Source: Qingshengfaniella alkalisoli
GTDB lineage: Bacteria > Pseudomonadota > Alphaproteobacteria > Rhodobacterales > Rhodobacteraceae
Reading direction: 5' to 3'
DNA: 64,000 nt
NCBI RefSeq assembly: GCF_007855645.1
Contig: NZ_CP042261.1
Location: forward strand, 600,501-664,500
The notes beneath the pieces are model-generated. The model saw only the letters and a list, made by a program, of their open reading frames with translations, searched no databases and had not been told where the DNA came from. The position numbers and the translations under genes are program-made. Of this stretch, positions 8,898 to 18,814 are shown in pieces (the stretch's first letter is position 1; each line of letters begins with the position of its first letter).

Positions 8898-10922
8898 TTA
8901 CTTGCTGCCCAGCAACTCGCGAACCTTGGCAGCCGTTGCCTGAGCCGTTATGCCGAACTGCTCATACAGCACCTCGGCCGGTGCGGAGGCGCCGAAGCCG
9001 TCCATGCCCACAAAGGCCGCTTTGCCGGACTTGCCACGCTCACCCAGCAACCACTGATCCCAGCCCTGGCGGACACCGGCCTCGATCGCAACGCGAACGG
9101 GGCCTGCTGGCAGGACGCGGCGGCGATAGGTTTCGGGCTGCTGCTCGAACAACTCCATGCAGGGCATGGACACCACGCGGGTGCCGATACCCTCAGCCTG
9201 AAGGATATCACGAGCCTCCAGTGCGACGGAAACCTCGGTGCCGGTCGCGATCAGAATGGCCTGACGCTTGCCCTCGGCTTCTGCCAGCACATAGGCGCCT
9301 TGCGCGACGAGGTTCTTCGTCTTGTAGTCCTTACGCACGGCGGGCACCCCTTGACGCGACAGCGCCAGTACGGATGGCTTGGATTTCTGCTCCAGCGCGA
9401 CTTCCCAGGCTTCAGCCGTTTCCGTGGCGTCGGCCGGGCGGAAGGTCAGGCTGTTCGGCGTCGCCCGCAGCATGGCCAGGTGCTCGACCGGTTGGTGGGT
9501 GGGGCCGTCTTCGCCAAGCCCGATGGAATCATGCGTCATGACGTAGGTGACAGGGATTCCCATCAGCGCGGACAGGCGCATGGCCGGGCGGGCATAGTCG
9601 GTGAAGCACATGAAGGTGCCGCCATAGGGACGGATACCGCCATGCAACGCCATGCCGTTCATCGCTGCAGCCATACCATGTTCACGGATGCCGTAATGTA
9701 TATAGCGGCCGTTGCGGTTGTCGATGTCATGGATACCCAGATCAGCCGTCTTCGTGTTGTTCGACCCGGTCAGGTCAGCCGAGCCGCCAACGGTTTCGGG
9801 CATGATCTCGTTGATAACTTCGAGCGCCATTTCGCTGGCCTTGCGGGTCGCGACCTTGGGCTTGCTTTCGACATACTGACGCTTCAGTGCCTTGATCGCG
9901 GCGGGCAGCTTCTTCGGCAGGTCGCGGCCGAGAATGCGGGTAAACTCCGCCTGCTTGGTGACCGAAAGACCGGCAAAGCGGGCGCACCATTCTTCCTGAG
10001 CACCGGCTCCTTTCCGGCCGATCTCTTCCCATTGAGACTTGATGTTGGCGGGAACCTCGTAAGGGCCATACTTCCAGCCATAGGCAGCTTTTGTGTCGGC
10101 AACGACTTGCGGGTCCGTGAGTGCACCGTGTCCTTTGGCCGTATCCTGCGCCGCCGAGCCGAGCGCGATATGCGTCTTGCAGGCGATCATGGAGGGTTTG
10201 GTGGATTTTTTCGCTGCGTCGATGGCACGGTCGATGTCTTCCGGATCATGTCCGTCGCAGTCGAACACCGACCAGCCAGACGCACGGAAGCGATCAATCT
10301 GGTCCGTCTTGTCGGCAATGCTGACTTCGCCGTCGATGGTAATGTTGTTGTTGTCCCAGAACACGATCAGCTTGGACAGCTTCTGGCGGCCTGCCAGCGC
10401 GATCGCTTCCTGGCTGACACCTTCCATCAGACACCCGTCGCCCGCGATCACATAGGTGAAGTGATCGACGATCTTCTTGCCGTAGCGCGCACGCAGGATT
10501 TCTTCGGCCAGCGCGAAGCCCACCGAGTTCGCGATTCCCTGGCCCAGCGGGCCGGTGGTCGTCTCGATGCCTTCGGCATGGCCGTATTCCGGGTGACCGG
10601 CCGTCCGCGCGCCCCATTGGCGGAAATTCTTGATTTCCTCGATGGGCATCTGCGCGTACCCCGTCAGGTGAAGCAGAGAATAGAGTAACATCGACCCGTG
10701 ACCGGCTGACAGAATGAACCGGTCGCGGTCGGGCCAGTTAGGGTTGGCCGCGTCGAATTTCAGGTGCTTTTCGAACAGCACTGTTGCCACGTCAGCCATG
10801 CCCATCGGCATCCCGGAGTGACCCGAATTGGCGCCCGCAACGGCGTCGAGGGTCAGCGCGCGGATCGCGGCGGCTTTCATCCAATGGTCGGGGTTGCGGT
10901 CGCGCAGGGCTTCAAGGTTCAC
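8898..10922 (-). CDS. tkt: Transketolase
   Basis: Thiamine-diphosphate enzyme moving two-carbon ketol units in the pentose phosphate and Calvin-type interconversions. The 674-residue protein carries [16 protein letters not shown] near the N-terminus, the ThDP motif [13 protein letters not shown] through [10 protein letters not shown], the transketolase signature [19 protein letters not shown], and [21 protein letters not shown] start ([14 protein letters not shown]) was chosen because AGGAG lies 8 bases upstream and homologues begin there; an upstream ATG would add 9 residues. A hairpin follows the gene and a candidate carbon-control site precedes it. Confidence 0.95.
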   Translation of the reverse strand: MNLEALRDRNPDHWMKAAAIRALTLDAVAGANSGHSGMPMGMADVATVLFEKHLKFDAANPNWPDRDRFILSAGHGSMLLYSLLHLTGYAQMPIEEIKNFRQWGARTAGHPEYGHAEGIETTTGPLGQGIANSVGFALAEEILRARYGKKIVDHFTYVIAGDGCLMEGVSQEAIALAGRQKLSKLIVFWDNNNITIDGEVSIADKTDQIDRFRASGWSVFDCDGHDPEDIDRAIDAAKKSTKPSMIACKTHIALGSAAQDTAKGHGALTDPQVVADTKAAYGWKYGPYEVPANIKSQWEEIGRKGAGAQEEWCARFAGLSVTKQAEFTRILGRDLPKKLPAAIKALKRQYVESKPKVATRKASEMALEVINEIMPETVGGSADLTGSNNTKTADLGIHDIDNRNGRYIHYGIREHGMAAAMNGMALHGGIRPYGGTFMCFTDYARPAMRLSALMGIPVTYVMTHDSIGLGEDGPTHQPVEHLAMLRATPNSLTFRPADATETAEAWEVALEQKSKPSVLALSRQGVPAVRKDYKTKNLVAQGAYVLAEAEGKRQAILIATGTEVSVALEARDILQAEGIGTRVVSMPCMELFEQQPETYRRRVLPAGPVRVAIEAGVRQGWDQWLLGERGKSGKAAFVGMDGFGASAPAEVLYEQFGITAQATAAKVRELLGSK

Positions 10923-10960
10923 GGGACAGGCTCCTGAATGGCGCGGCACGGGGCGTGCCG

Positions 10961-10969
10961 TAGCGATAA
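10961..10969. promoter_or_regulatory. Candidate LacI-family (CceR-like) half-palindromic site upstream of tkt
   Basis: TAGCGATAA, about 40 bp upstream of the tkt start, resembles the TTAGCGCTAA palindrome between pgk and the aldolase gene. The match is imperfect (one arm deviates), so it is listed only because two central-carbon loci share it. Confidence 0.25.
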
Positions 10970-11172
10970 ATTGGCTTCTCTGAGCGCCTGCTTTAGCAAC
11001 TCGCGCCCGAAGATCAAGGTCAAGCTACCGGCAAGGGCTCGCCTGCGCAGGAATTGCGTTGCGCAAGGCACGGTTTGCGCGGTTCATATCCTTGGGTTAC
11101 ATAAGTTGCAACGCGGCGCATTCTGCATAGGGTGCTGTCCGACAAGAACAGGCAGTCGGGGGACGACAGGCG

Positions 11173-11787
11173 ATGAGCGAACTCACCGAAATGGAGCAGC
11201 GACTAATCGGTGCGCTGGAACGGATGCGCAATGCGTTTTCGCAGCAGCAGGGCGCGTTGCAACAGGCACATGCGCGCGCGGATGCGGCAGAACAGGAGCG
11301 GGACGCGTTCGCGCAGTCAACGCCTGTCGGCGATGTACCTGCCGCTCCGGATGCCGATGCCGAGGCGCTGAAAACCGAATTGTCGGTGACGCTGGAAGCG
11401 CTGGAAAGTGCGCAGGCGGAAAACGAACGGCTCGCCGGAGAATTGCACGATCTGCGTTCCGCACCAGCGCCAATGGTTGAAGCGCCGGTGGTCGAATCCA
11501 CAACAGCCGATCCGGTGTCGCGCGGCGAGGTCGAGGATTTGCAGGCCCGCATTGGCGAATTGGAACTGACCTTGCACAAGCTCAAGCAGGTGAACGGTCA
11601 GCTGCGTCAGAACAACCGTGCGTTGCGCGACGCATGCGAGGCGGGTATTTCGGACGCCGATCTCATTAATGACGGATTGAAGCAGGAACTCGCGGCGCTG
11701 GAGGCCGCGCGTCAGGCGGACCGGGCTGAACTGGAAAGCATCCTGTCATCACTGAAGCCGCTGGTGGAGGACACACAACATGCCTGA
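11173..11787 (+). CDS. Coiled-coil protein encoded upstream of and coupled to zapA
   Basis: A 204-residue acidic protein, mostly predicted coiled coil: about residues 1-50 (EQRLIGALERMRNAF, LQQAHARADAAEQERDA), 60-95 (ALESAQAENERLAGEL) and 115-195 (EDLQARIGELELTLHKLKQVN). The segments are split by a Pro/Ala linker. There is no signal peptide or membrane segment. Its stop overlaps the zapA start by 8 bases, so the two are translationally coupled, which suggests a cell-division role, perhaps as a partner of ZapA. No enzymatic motif was seen. Confidence 0.75.
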   Translation: MSELTEMEQRLIGALERMRNAFSQQQGALQQAHARADAAEQERDAFAQSTPVGDVPAAPDADAEALKTELSVTLEALESAQAENERLAGELHDLRSAPAPMVEAPVVESTTADPVSRGEVEDLQARIGELELTLHKLKQVNGQLRQNNRALRDACEAGISDADLINDGLKQELAALEAARQADRAELESILSSLKPLVEDTQHA

Positions 11788-12172
11788 GGTGAATATTTCA
11801 ATCGGTGGCCGCGAGTTCGAAGTCGCGTGTCAGGAAGGTGAGAAGAAGTTTCTCGAGGCCGCTGCAGCCATGCTTGACGCGGAAGCAGCGACACTTTCCG
11901 ATCAGATGGGGCGCATGCCAGAATCGCGCATGTTGCTGATGTCCGGCCTGATGCTGGCCGACCGCATGGCTGGCGTGGATGAACAAATCAGGACGTTGCA
12001 AGAAAAGGTGGCGTCACAGGAAGCCCTGATTGAGGAACTCAATGCACGGCCTGCGCAGAAGGTCGAAGTTCCGGTTATTCCGTCGACGGTGAAAGACAGT
12101 ATCGCCGAACTTGCCGCCCGCGCGGAATCGCTGGCGGAGGCGATGGAAGAGGCGATTCAGCAGGATAGCTAG
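11780..12172 (+). CDS. zapA: Cell division protein ZapA
   Basis: ZapA binds and bundles FtsZ at the division ring. The 130-residue protein has the N-terminal ZapA globular domain (PEVNISIGGREFEVACQEGE, LEAAAAMLDAEAATL) and a C-terminal coiled coil (about residues 70-125, with DEQIRTLQEKVASQEALI). The C-terminus is longer than in E. coli ZapA, as is common in alphaproteobacteria. It is coupled to the preceding coiled-coil gene. IS debris begins about 10 bp beyond its stop. Confidence 0.88.
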   Translation: MPEVNISIGGREFEVACQEGEKKFLEAAAAMLDAEAATLSDQMGRMPESRMLLMSGLMLADRMAGVDEQIRTLQEKVASQEALIEELNARPAQKVEVPVIPSTVKDSIAELAARAESLAEAMEEAIQQDS

Positions 12173-12181
12173 CAACTGTAC

Positions 12182-12472
12182 TTGTCTGGCAGGTCGAGCG
12201 GGCCATTCCTGGCGAACTTTGCACAGCGTATTCGCGATTGTGACGAGCTTGTGGGCGACAATTGCGGTGTCGCCCACAAGCTTCATCAGGGACGAACCAC
12301 AGACGCCACCCCTGCCGGCTGGTGGGCTCGAAGCACACAATGCGCCGGCCGACCGCACCTGCTCGGCAAGACGGTTGCGTGCTATCCCGGTATCGGGCAG
12401 CCGCAGCCTCTGGCGTTCCGGTAGACAGTGAACATCCGGCCAGTCGCGGCTGACATCTATGCCAATGATCTG
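12182..12472 (-). pseudogene. Collapsed IS110-family transposase remnant
   Basis: Leftward translation from about 12472 gives QIIGIDVSRDWPDVHCLP, the N-terminus of an IS110-family DEDD transposase. Near 12340 the reading frame shifts and homology continues as MCFEPTSRQGWRLWFVPDEA. The extreme C-terminal block VAHKLVTIANTLCKVRQEWP follows directly around 12270-12190. Most of the protein between these blocks is missing, so this is an internally deleted, frameshifted remnant and cannot be active. It begins just past zapA. The family call rests on the N- and C-terminal motifs. Confidence 0.75.
12246..12282. repeat. Perfect 15-bp inverted repeat inside the IS110 remnant
   Basis: AGCTTGTGGGCGACA and TGTCGCCCACAAGCT flank a 7-base loop. 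The repeat lies where the transposase N-terminal and C-terminal fragments are joined and would form a very stable hairpin about 75 bp downstream of zapA. No T-run follows on the zapA strand. Confidence 0.8.
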
Positions 12473-12680
12473 ATCATGTGATGCCTCGCTCGTGCTCTCT
12501 GCCTTCTGCGCTGCGGTCCTGGGCGGCCGCATTCAACTGTTCGAGACGATGAAGAGAGACGGTGCTGGTTCGCCAGGAAACATGGCCGACGTCACAAGGC
12601 TCGGACGCCATATACCGCCCCGTCAGCGACCTCTGCGAAGGCACCTGACAGCAACAGCATAGCAAAGTAGAGATACAGAA

Positions 12681-12953
12681 GGCTCAGGACAGATTGATTT
12701 CGACCGGGTAGTGCGATTCACCGTTTGGCAAACGAGCGGCGACATGCCCGATCTCTTCCGGCTGAGCGAGGCCCGGATGGCGCGCTGTTTTCCCAAAGCT
12801 CGGCGAAGTTGCAAGCCATCTGTGACAGTCAGGGACGCGCGATCAGCCTGCCGAACCTCAAGTGGTTGCTGGGTGATCGTGGCTGCCCCAAGGCCTTCTT
12901 CGCAGCCATCGCTCTCGCAGCAAAAGTCATATGCTGGTTATCTGTTCTGAGCT
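12681..12953 (+). mobile_element. 273-bp internally deleted IS5-family element with terminal inverted repeats
   Basis: The ends carry GCTCAGGACAGAT (12682-12694) and its inverted copy ATCTGTTCTGAGC (12940-12952), 12 of 13 matching. Between them lie only three short pieces of an IS5-family (IS427-like) transposase. The small size with near-intact ends is MITE-like: it could in principle be moved by a full-length relative elsewhere in the genome. No clear target-site duplication was seen, so recent transposition is not shown. Confidence 0.65.
12744..12950 (+). pseudogene. IS5-family transposase remnant
   Basis: ATG-initiated MPDLFRLSEARMARCFPKA matches the N-terminus of IS5/IS427-type transposases. 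After a frameshift near 12800, AKLQAICDSQGR (central region) continues to LKWLLGDRG and then jumps straight to CPKAFFAAIALAAKVICWL, the extreme C-terminus. The catalytic core is gone. The DRG-CPKAFF junction looks like a deletion between two similar GATCG-type codon pairs. Confidence 0.75.
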
Positions 12954-13176
12954 TGGCACCCGCCATGGCCTTCTGGCTGTCTTCGCCAATCACCGATCCG
13001 GCTATGTTTGTATCTCGCGCCGGCGGTCTCGGAATCGATGATCACGACCTACATCTTCAACGGGATTGTATGATTGCTGAGAGAATGGCCGTGCCTAAGT
13101 TTTTGGTGGGAGCGCGGTATCCGACAAGATGGGTTCGACGTGGCCGTTCTTTCAAGCGGCGATAGCAGCAAATGGA
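12954..13176. other. Intergenic stretch with no recognisable gene
   Basis: Between the IS5 remnant and the RND terminator. Short open frames exist on both strands but none shows a family motif or a plausible ribosome binding site. It may be further decayed insertion debris. Confidence 0.5.
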
Positions 13177-13211
13177 AAACTGCCTCGGCGCCCCCTTCGC
13201 CAAGGCAGTTT
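13177..13211 (-). terminator. Terminator of the RND efflux operon
   Basis: In leftward transcription AAACTGCCTTGGCG pairs with CGCCGAGGCAGTTT (14 bp with one G-U pair) around a 7-base loop, ending in TTTTCC. It lies about 75 bp beyond the RND pump stop and looks like a rho-independent terminator. Confidence 0.75.
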
Positions 13212-13285
13212 CATGTCCGACAATCCGGAGTACGTCACGCCGGGGTGCCGCCTGTTTCGCTGCCGGGGCTTAAACCCGATCCGCG

Positions 13286-16200
13286 TCAATTGGACTTACG
13301 TGACAATATCCTGCGGACGATGACGAAGAACACCGGCACGAACAGCACACCCAGAATCGTGGCGGAGAGCGTCCCACCAAGCACGCCGGAGCCGATAGCA
13401 TTCCGCCCGCCTCGACCCGCACCGGAGCTCAGTACAAGTGGCAGAACGCCGAGAGAGAATGCCATCGAGGTCATGATGATCGGACGGAAACGCTGGCGGG
13501 AGGCCTCGACCACGGCATGAAGCAGCGGCTCGCCTGCATCCTGGCGGTCACGAGCGAATTCGACGATCAGGATGGCGTTCTTGCCGGTAAGCCCGACCAC
13601 GGTGAGCAGCGCAACCTGGAAGAACACACCATTGTCGAAGCCGCCCAGCCAAGCACCGCATAGCGCACCCAGAATACCGATGGGCATGGCAAGCATAACG
13701 GCAAAGGGGATGCCCCAGTTCTCGTACAGTGCTGCAAGGCACAGGAAGACCGCGGCCAGTGACAGCGCGTAGAGAAGGGGCGCTTGATTGCCCGACTCGC
13801 GCTCTTCGAGTGACAGACCGGTCCATGCCACCGCAAAACCGGGAGGAAGCTGTTCTGCGAGGCGCTCGATTTCCGCCATGGCTTCACCGGATGACACACC
13901 CGGAGCGGGGCTGCCCTGAATCTGCATGGAGGGCACACCGTTGTAGCGTGCCAGACCCTGCGGCCCGAAGGTCCATTCACCCGTCGCGAAATTCGAGAAG
14001 GGGACCAATCCGCCGCTGGCGTTCCTGACGCGCCAGCGTTCGATGTCTTCAGGCGTAGCGCGAGCGTCGGCGTCACCTTGAACATAGACCTTCTTGATGC
14101 GCCCACGGTCGAGGAAGTCGTTCACATAAGACCCGGCCCAAGCGACGTTCAGAAGCTGCCCGACATCAGACGGTGACACACCCATTGCACCGGCCGCACG
14201 CCAGTCGATGTTCAGATTGTACTGGGACGCGTCTTCCAGCCCGTTGGGGCGCGCGGACGCGATCAGCGGGCTTTGCGCCGCCATTCCCAGAAGCATGTTA
14301 CGCGCTTCCAGAAGCTCTTCATGTGTTTGACCGTTGCGGGCCTGCAGGTAAAAGTCGAAGCCGCTGACATTGCCCAACTCGATCACGGCGGGGGGAACGA
14401 TTGGAAAAACCAGCGCATCCTGTATTTGGCTCAGCGCGCCATAGGCACGCCCGGCCACTGCCTGAACGCTCTGATCGGGGCGTTTGCGTTCCTCCCAATC
14501 CTTCAGCTTGACGAAGGCCAGACCCATATTCTGTCCCTGACCGGCGAAACTGAAGCCGACCACACCGAACATGGATTCGACGTTCTCGGCCTCGGCATTC
14601 AGGAAGTAGTCCTCCACCTGTTCGACCACATCTTGCGTGCGCTCGGCGGTCGCACCGGTCGGCCCCTGGATCAGTGTCATCAGGATGCCCTGATCTTCTT
14701 CGGGTAGGAAGCCGGTTGGCGTCTTGACGAACATCCAGCCCATCGCAACGACCATCATCAGATAGATCAGGAAGACCCGGACAGGACGGCGCACCATCCA
14801 GCCGACGCCGTTACCATAGCGCCCCAGCGTGGCGTCAAAGGCACGGTTGAACCAGCCGAAGAAACCGCGCGTCTTGTCATGATGCGCGTCGGGGCTTTTC
14901 AGAAGCGTCGCACATAGCGCTGGCGTCAGTGTCAGGGCAACGACGACCGACAGTGCCATGGCCGATACAATGGTGATCGAAAACTGTTGATAGATCACGC
15001 CGGTGGAGCCACCGAAGAACGCCATCGGCACGAACACCGCTGACAGAACCAACGCGATGCCGATCAGCGCACCGGTGATCTGTCCCATGGATTTGCGGGT
15101 GGCTTCCAGCGGTGGCAGGCCTTCCTCTTCCATGATCCGCTCGACGTTCTCCACTACCACGATGGCGTCATCGACCAGCAGACCAATGGCCAACACCATT
15201 GCCAGCATGGTCAGTGTGTTGATGGTGAACCCCATTACCGCAAGGATTCCGAATGTTCCAAGAAGCACGACCGGGACAGCGAGCGTCGGGATCAACGTGG
15301 CGCGGAAGTTCTGCAGGAACAGGAACATAACGAAGAAGACGAGGACGATCGCCTCGATCAGCGTTTTGACCACTTCGTGGATCGAGATTTCGACGAAGGG
15401 TGTCGTGTCATAGGGAATGACGTATGACACACCTTCGGGGAAGAACTCCGCGTATTCGTCCAGCCGTTCCTTGACGCGTTCCGCCGTGTCCAGCGCGTTC
15501 GCGCCCGTGGCCAACTGGATCGCCATACCAGCCGAAGACTGGCGGTTGTAACGGGCAATGGCGCTATAGCTTTCGGCGCCGATTTCGACACGCGCCACGT
15601 CTTGCAGAAGCACCAAACCGCCATCGGTTTCGGCGCGCAGAACGATCTGTTCGAAATCCTCGGGTGTACTGAGCAGCGACTGCGCCGTGATCGTGGCGTT
15701 CAGCTGCTGGCCTTCCATCGCGGGAAGATCACCGAAGGAACCGGCAGAAATCTGTGCGTTCTGAGCTGACACAGCATTGACGACATCTGACGGTGTCAAC
15801 TGGTAGGCCGCCAGTTTGGACGGGTCCAGCCAGATGCGCATGGCGTATTGCGCGCCGAACATCTGTACACCGCCGACACCTTCGATCCGGCTGAACTCGT
15901 CTTGCATGTTGGAGACGATGTAGTCGGCCAGATCGGTGTCATCCATGTCCTCGGACTCCGAGATCAGACTGACCACCATGAGGAAGCTCGACGTCGATTT
16001 GTTGACGCTGATACCGAGCCGTTGAACGATCTCGGGCAGAAGTGACGTCGCTTGGGACAGCTTGTTCTGCACCTGCACCTGCGCGATGTCGGCGTCCGTA
16101 CCTGTTTCGAAGGTGAGCGTGACAGAAGCCGTGCCGGCCGATGTCGAGTTGGAATTGATGTATCTCAGCCCATCCAGACCCGTCATCTGCTGTTCGATCA

Positions 16201-16390
16201 CCTGTGTGACCGTGTTGGCGACAGTATCTGCCGATGCGCCGGGATAAGCCGCGTTGATGCTAACCGACGGGGGAGCGATCTGAGGATATTGGGCGACGGG
16301 AAGAGTGCGGATTGCAAGCACCCCGATCCCCATGATGATGATGGATATCACCCATGCAAAGACGGGCCGGTCGATGAAAAAACGTGCCAT
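13286..16390 (-). CDS. RND (HAE1/AcrB-type) multidrug efflux pump, inner membrane subunit
   Basis: Proton-driven exporter of hydrophobic and amphiphilic compounds across the envelope. At 1,034 residues it has the HAE1 layout: a TM helix at the N-terminus ([20 protein letters not shown]), porter domain, a first helix bundle containing [20 protein letters not shown] (the two intramembrane aspartates of the proton relay, about residue 405), a second porter/docking domain and a second bundle ending [13 protein letters not shown]. It lies 18 bp downstream of its adaptor gene. No outer-membrane factor gene or adjacent regulator is present, so the pump probably uses a TolC-like channel encoded elsewhere. 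Confidence 0.95.
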   Translation of the reverse strand: MARFFIDRPVFAWVISIIIMGIGVLAIRTLPVAQYPQIAPPSVSINAAYPGASADTVANTVTQVIEQQMTGLDGLRYINSNSTSAGTASVTLTFETGTDADIAQVQVQNKLSQATSLLPEIVQRLGISVNKSTSSFLMVVSLISESEDMDDTDLADYIVSNMQDEFSRIEGVGGVQMFGAQYAMRIWLDPSKLAAYQLTPSDVVNAVSAQNAQISAGSFGDLPAMEGQQLNATITAQSLLSTPEDFEQIVLRAETDGGLVLLQDVARVEIGAESYSAIARYNRQSSAGMAIQLATGANALDTAERVKERLDEYAEFFPEGVSYVIPYDTTPFVEISIHEVVKTLIEAIVLVFFVMFLFLQNFRATLIPTLAVPVVLLGTFGILAVMGFTINTLTMLAMVLAIGLLVDDAIVVVENVERIMEEEGLPPLEATRKSMGQITGALIGIALVLSAVFVPMAFFGGSTGVIYQQFSITIVSAMALSVVVALTLTPALCATLLKSPDAHHDKTRGFFGWFNRAFDATLGRYGNGVGWMVRRPVRVFLIYLMMVVAMGWMFVKTPTGFLPEEDQGILMTLIQGPTGATAERTQDVVEQVEDYFLNAEAENVESMFGVVGFSFAGQGQNMGLAFVKLKDWEERKRPDQSVQAVAGRAYGALSQIQDALVFPIVPPAVIELGNVSGFDFYLQARNGQTHEELLEARNMLLGMAAQSPLIASARPNGLEDASQYNLNIDWRAAGAMGVSPSDVGQLLNVAWAGSYVNDFLDRGRIKKVYVQGDADARATPEDIERWRVRNASGGLVPFSNFATGEWTFGPQGLARYNGVPSMQIQGSPAPGVSSGEAMAEIERLAEQLPPGFAVAWTGLSLEERESGNQAPLLYALSLAAVFLCLAALYENWGIPFAVMLAMPIGILGALCGAWLGGFDNGVFFQVALLTVVGLTGKNAILIVEFARDRQDAGEPLLHAVVEASRQRFRPIIMTSMAFSLGVLPLVLSSGAGRGGRNAIGSGVLGGTLSATILGVLFVPVFFVIVRRILSRKSN

Positions 16391-16408
16391 TGGTCAGGGG
16401 ACTCCGGC

Positions 16409-17554
16409 TCAGTTCTGTGCTGCGGAGGCGTCGGTCGTTTCGGCCCCGCGTTCCTGTGGGGCGACGGTCGCGCCCACCGCGATCTTCTGAAAACCCGCGA
16501 CGATCAGGCGGTCGCCGTCTTCCAGCCCTTCGGTGACGATCCAGTGGTTGCCACTGTCGCGCAGGACGGTCAGCATGCGCTGTTCGACCACGTTCTCGTC
16601 ATTGACGACCAGCGCTGTCGGCTGGCCGCGGCGATCGCGAGTAATACCTTCTTGCGGCGCCAGAATGACATTCTCGACGACGCCCTGGGGCATTTCGACT
16701 TGAACATACATGCCGGGCAGAAGAAGCCGGTCGGGGTTGTCGAATTCCAGACGTAGGACGACAACGCCGGTCAACTCATCCACATGCGGCTCTGCAGCGG
16801 TCAACTGGCCTGTTTGCTCGTAAGGTGCGCCATCGGCGAGGATCAACTCCACCGTGCGGTCAGCATCGCCCAGTTCCTGGTCCGTGTGCCCGCGACGCCA
16901 GCGAATGATGTCGGCAGCCGATTGGGTCACGTCGACATAAACCGGATCAAGCTGACGGATCGTTGCCAGCGGTTCGGCTTGACCGGCGGTGACCAGCGCA
17001 CCTTGCGTGGTCAGCGATCGCCCGAGTGATCCGGTCAGCTGCGCACGTATTGTCGTCCGGTCCAGATTGATGCGGGCCGTTTGCAGTTGTGCCTGCGCCA
17101 GTTGCAGCCCTGCCGATGCCGCGTCGCGGGCGGCAATGGCGTCATCATAGGACTGCGCACTCGTCACATTCCGGTCCAGCAGCGTGGCGAAGCGTTCCGC
17201 TTCTTTGGTTGTGGCGTCCAGATTGGCCTGCGCCTGAGCAACAGAGGCTTCGGCCTGTGCCAATTCAGCTTCATAGGTCGCGTCGTCGATCTTGTATAAC
17301 GGGTCGCCGAATTCGACATCCGCACCTTCGTCGAACAGACGTTCCTGAATGATTCCGTTGACCTGCGGGCGGACCTCGGCCACGGCAGACGCGACAACGC
17401 GGCCGGGCAGGGTCGTCGTCAGCGTCGTGTCCTCGGCCTGCAGTGTCACAACTGTGACGGGCGTTGGCGGCGGGGCGTCTTGCGCGATGGCGACGCCGCA
17501 GGATATACCTACTATCGTGGCAGCGAGTGTGAGTTTGGCCGTATTGAGTGTCAT
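16409..17554 (-). CDS. RND efflux periplasmic adaptor (membrane fusion protein)
   Basis: Bridges the RND pump to an outer-membrane channel. The 381-residue protein starts with a signal peptide (MTLNTAKLTLAATIVGISCGVAIA). Next comes the barrel-sandwich/lipoyl half-motif (PGRVVASAVAEVRPQVNGII), an alpha-helical hairpin rich in Ala/Gln (AEASVAQAQANLDATTKEAERF), the second lipoyl half (TTIRAQLTGSLGRSL) and beta-barrel and membrane-proximal domains. It precedes the pump gene in the same operon. A TetR-type candidate operator lies about 50 bp upstream of its start. Confidence 0.93.
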   Translation of the reverse strand: MTLNTAKLTLAATIVGISCGVAIAQDAPPPTPVTVVTLQAEDTTLTTTLPGRVVASAVAEVRPQVNGIIQERLFDEGADVEFGDPLYKIDDATYEAELAQAEASVAQAQANLDATTKEAERFATLLDRNVTSAQSYDDAIAARDAASAGLQLAQAQLQTARINLDRTTIRAQLTGSLGRSLTTQGALVTAGQAEPLATIRQLDPVYVDVTQSAADIIRWRRGHTDQELGDADRTVELILADGAPYEQTGQLTAAEPHVDELTGVVVLRLEFDNPDRLLLPGMYVQVEMPQGVVENVILAPQEGITRDRRGQPTALVVNDENVVEQRMLTVLRDSGNHWIVTEGLEDGDRLIVAGFQKIAVGATVAPQERGAETTDASAAQN

Positions 17555-17601
17555 GCGGTTTGCTCCACCATCAAGAGATTAGCCCTGCGGCTCGTAATTG
17601 A

Positions 17602-17616
17602 ACTGAACGGTTTAAT
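17602..17616. promoter_or_regulatory. Candidate TetR-type operator upstream of the RND operon
   Basis: ACTGAACGGTTTAAT is an imperfect palindrome (ACTGAAC-G-GTTTAAT, 5 of 7 positions symmetric) located where a promoter for the adaptor gene would be. TetR-family repressors of efflux pumps often bind ACTGAAC-type arms. No regulator gene is adjacent. Confidence 0.3.
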
Positions 17617-17731
17617 ACCTTCGCGAAAATCGGCTGACAAGCGCGCGGGCACCGCTAATTATGTGCGCAGAACGCGTAGCGAATTTATTCAGTTGTGCAA
17701 AAATGCACGGGTGGTCAGTCGGACGCGCTCT

Positions 17732-18685
17732 TCAGACGTGATTGTCGGCGAAACGCATGCAGCCGGTCAATGCGGCATAGTCATCATCTACCAGAAAGAC
17801 CTGAAACGCTGCATTGAATTGACGAAACCGCCCCTTGTCGAGGAAACCTTCGGCAAAACCGTGATCGGCGAGAAGGTTCTCGACCGCGCGGGCCATGCCT
17901 CCGATCAGGTAGATCCCTCCGCGTGGCAGGTGAACAAGCGCCAGATCCCCCGCGACACGCCCGAGGATGTGGCAGAACATGTCGATGCTTCTGCGTGCGG
18001 TTTCCGCGCCAGGCTCTCGGAGTTCCGACAAGATGGCCTTGCCGTCACGAGGTGCTTCTTCACCGGAATAGAACTGGTAGATTGCGGGCAAACCGCGCCC
18101 GGACAGGACCTCTTCGACTGAGGCGAACCCTTCGCAGCGCTCGGCGACCCAACGGCTGAGAGCATAGCTGTCTTCATCCCAGACCGGCAAAGAGATGTGC
18201 CCGCATTCCGACGGCACCACGGAACGCGCACCGGGACGACCATGAACGGGCGCTGCGTTGAAGCCCGTGCCTACGCCGATCACCAGTCGCGATCCATCGG
18301 GATCAAGCGGCCGGCCATCGCTGGTCAGAAGCGGCTGCCATGTCACGTCGTCAAGCGCGTGGCCTTGTGCCTCCAGGTCGTTGATGACATAGCCCTGCGC
18401 CGCTCCGGTGGCCTTTTTCAGCAAGGCTGCGTCAATCGCCCAATCAAGATTGGTCAGACGACCGACGCCGTCTTCGACGGGACCTGCGACCGCGACACAA
18501 GCTGTGGTAAGGTTGTCCAGGCCCAGATCGCTGACCTGCTTGCGCAGGACGTCATCCAACCCGTGAAAATCGGCGTTGCGAAAGCGTCTTACACTGTCGG
18601 CGCGGATTGCCTGGCCGTCAAACACGGCCACACGGGTATTCGTGCCGCCCACATCCGCAACAAGGCAAGTCGCATTCGCGTTCAT
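17732..18685 (-). CDS. glk: Glucokinase (Glk family)
   Basis: Phosphorylates glucose to glucose-6-phosphate with ATP, feeding the Entner-Doudoroff or glycolytic routes. The 317-residue length is usual for the bacterial Glk family. The phosphate-binding block LVADVGGTNTRVAVFDG is at the N-terminus, with CVAVAGPVEDGVGRLTNLDW, the sugar-binding VINDLEAQGHALDD, VVPSECGHISLP and the C-terminal GGIYLIGGMARAVENLL. It sits between the RND operon and the peptide importer operon in the same orientation, with gaps on both sides, so it is probably its own unit. Confidence 0.92.
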   Translation of the reverse strand: MNANATCLVADVGGTNTRVAVFDGQAIRADSVRRFRNADFHGLDDVLRKQVSDLGLDNLTTACVAVAGPVEDGVGRLTNLDWAIDAALLKKATGAAQGYVINDLEAQGHALDDVTWQPLLTSDGRPLDPDGSRLVIGVGTGFNAAPVHGRPGARSVVPSECGHISLPVWDEDSYALSRWVAERCEGFASVEEVLSGRGLPAIYQFYSGEEAPRDGKAILSELREPGAETARRSIDMFCHILGRVAGDLALVHLPRGGIYLIGGMARAVENLLADHGFAEGFLDKGRFRQFNAAFQVFLVDDDYAALTGCMRFADNHV

Positions 18686-18814
18686 AGACTTCCTCCCCTT
18701 GGCCGGCCTCCCCGCCGTACCGTGATCCTCGTGGTTGCTTACGGGAAATAGCGCGACGGGGCAGGGGATGTCGATATGAAAATTTCGACGCTCGAATTAA
18801 AAGCTGCAGTGAAG

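Noticed and set aside
9300-10688. 462-codon open frame antisense to transketolase
   Set aside because: Shadow frame; transketolase motifs run through the whole interval on the other strand.
12954-13176. Small plus-strand ORF (about 12960-13165)
   Set aside because: No ribosome binding site or motif; it continues the frame of the dead IS5 transposase.
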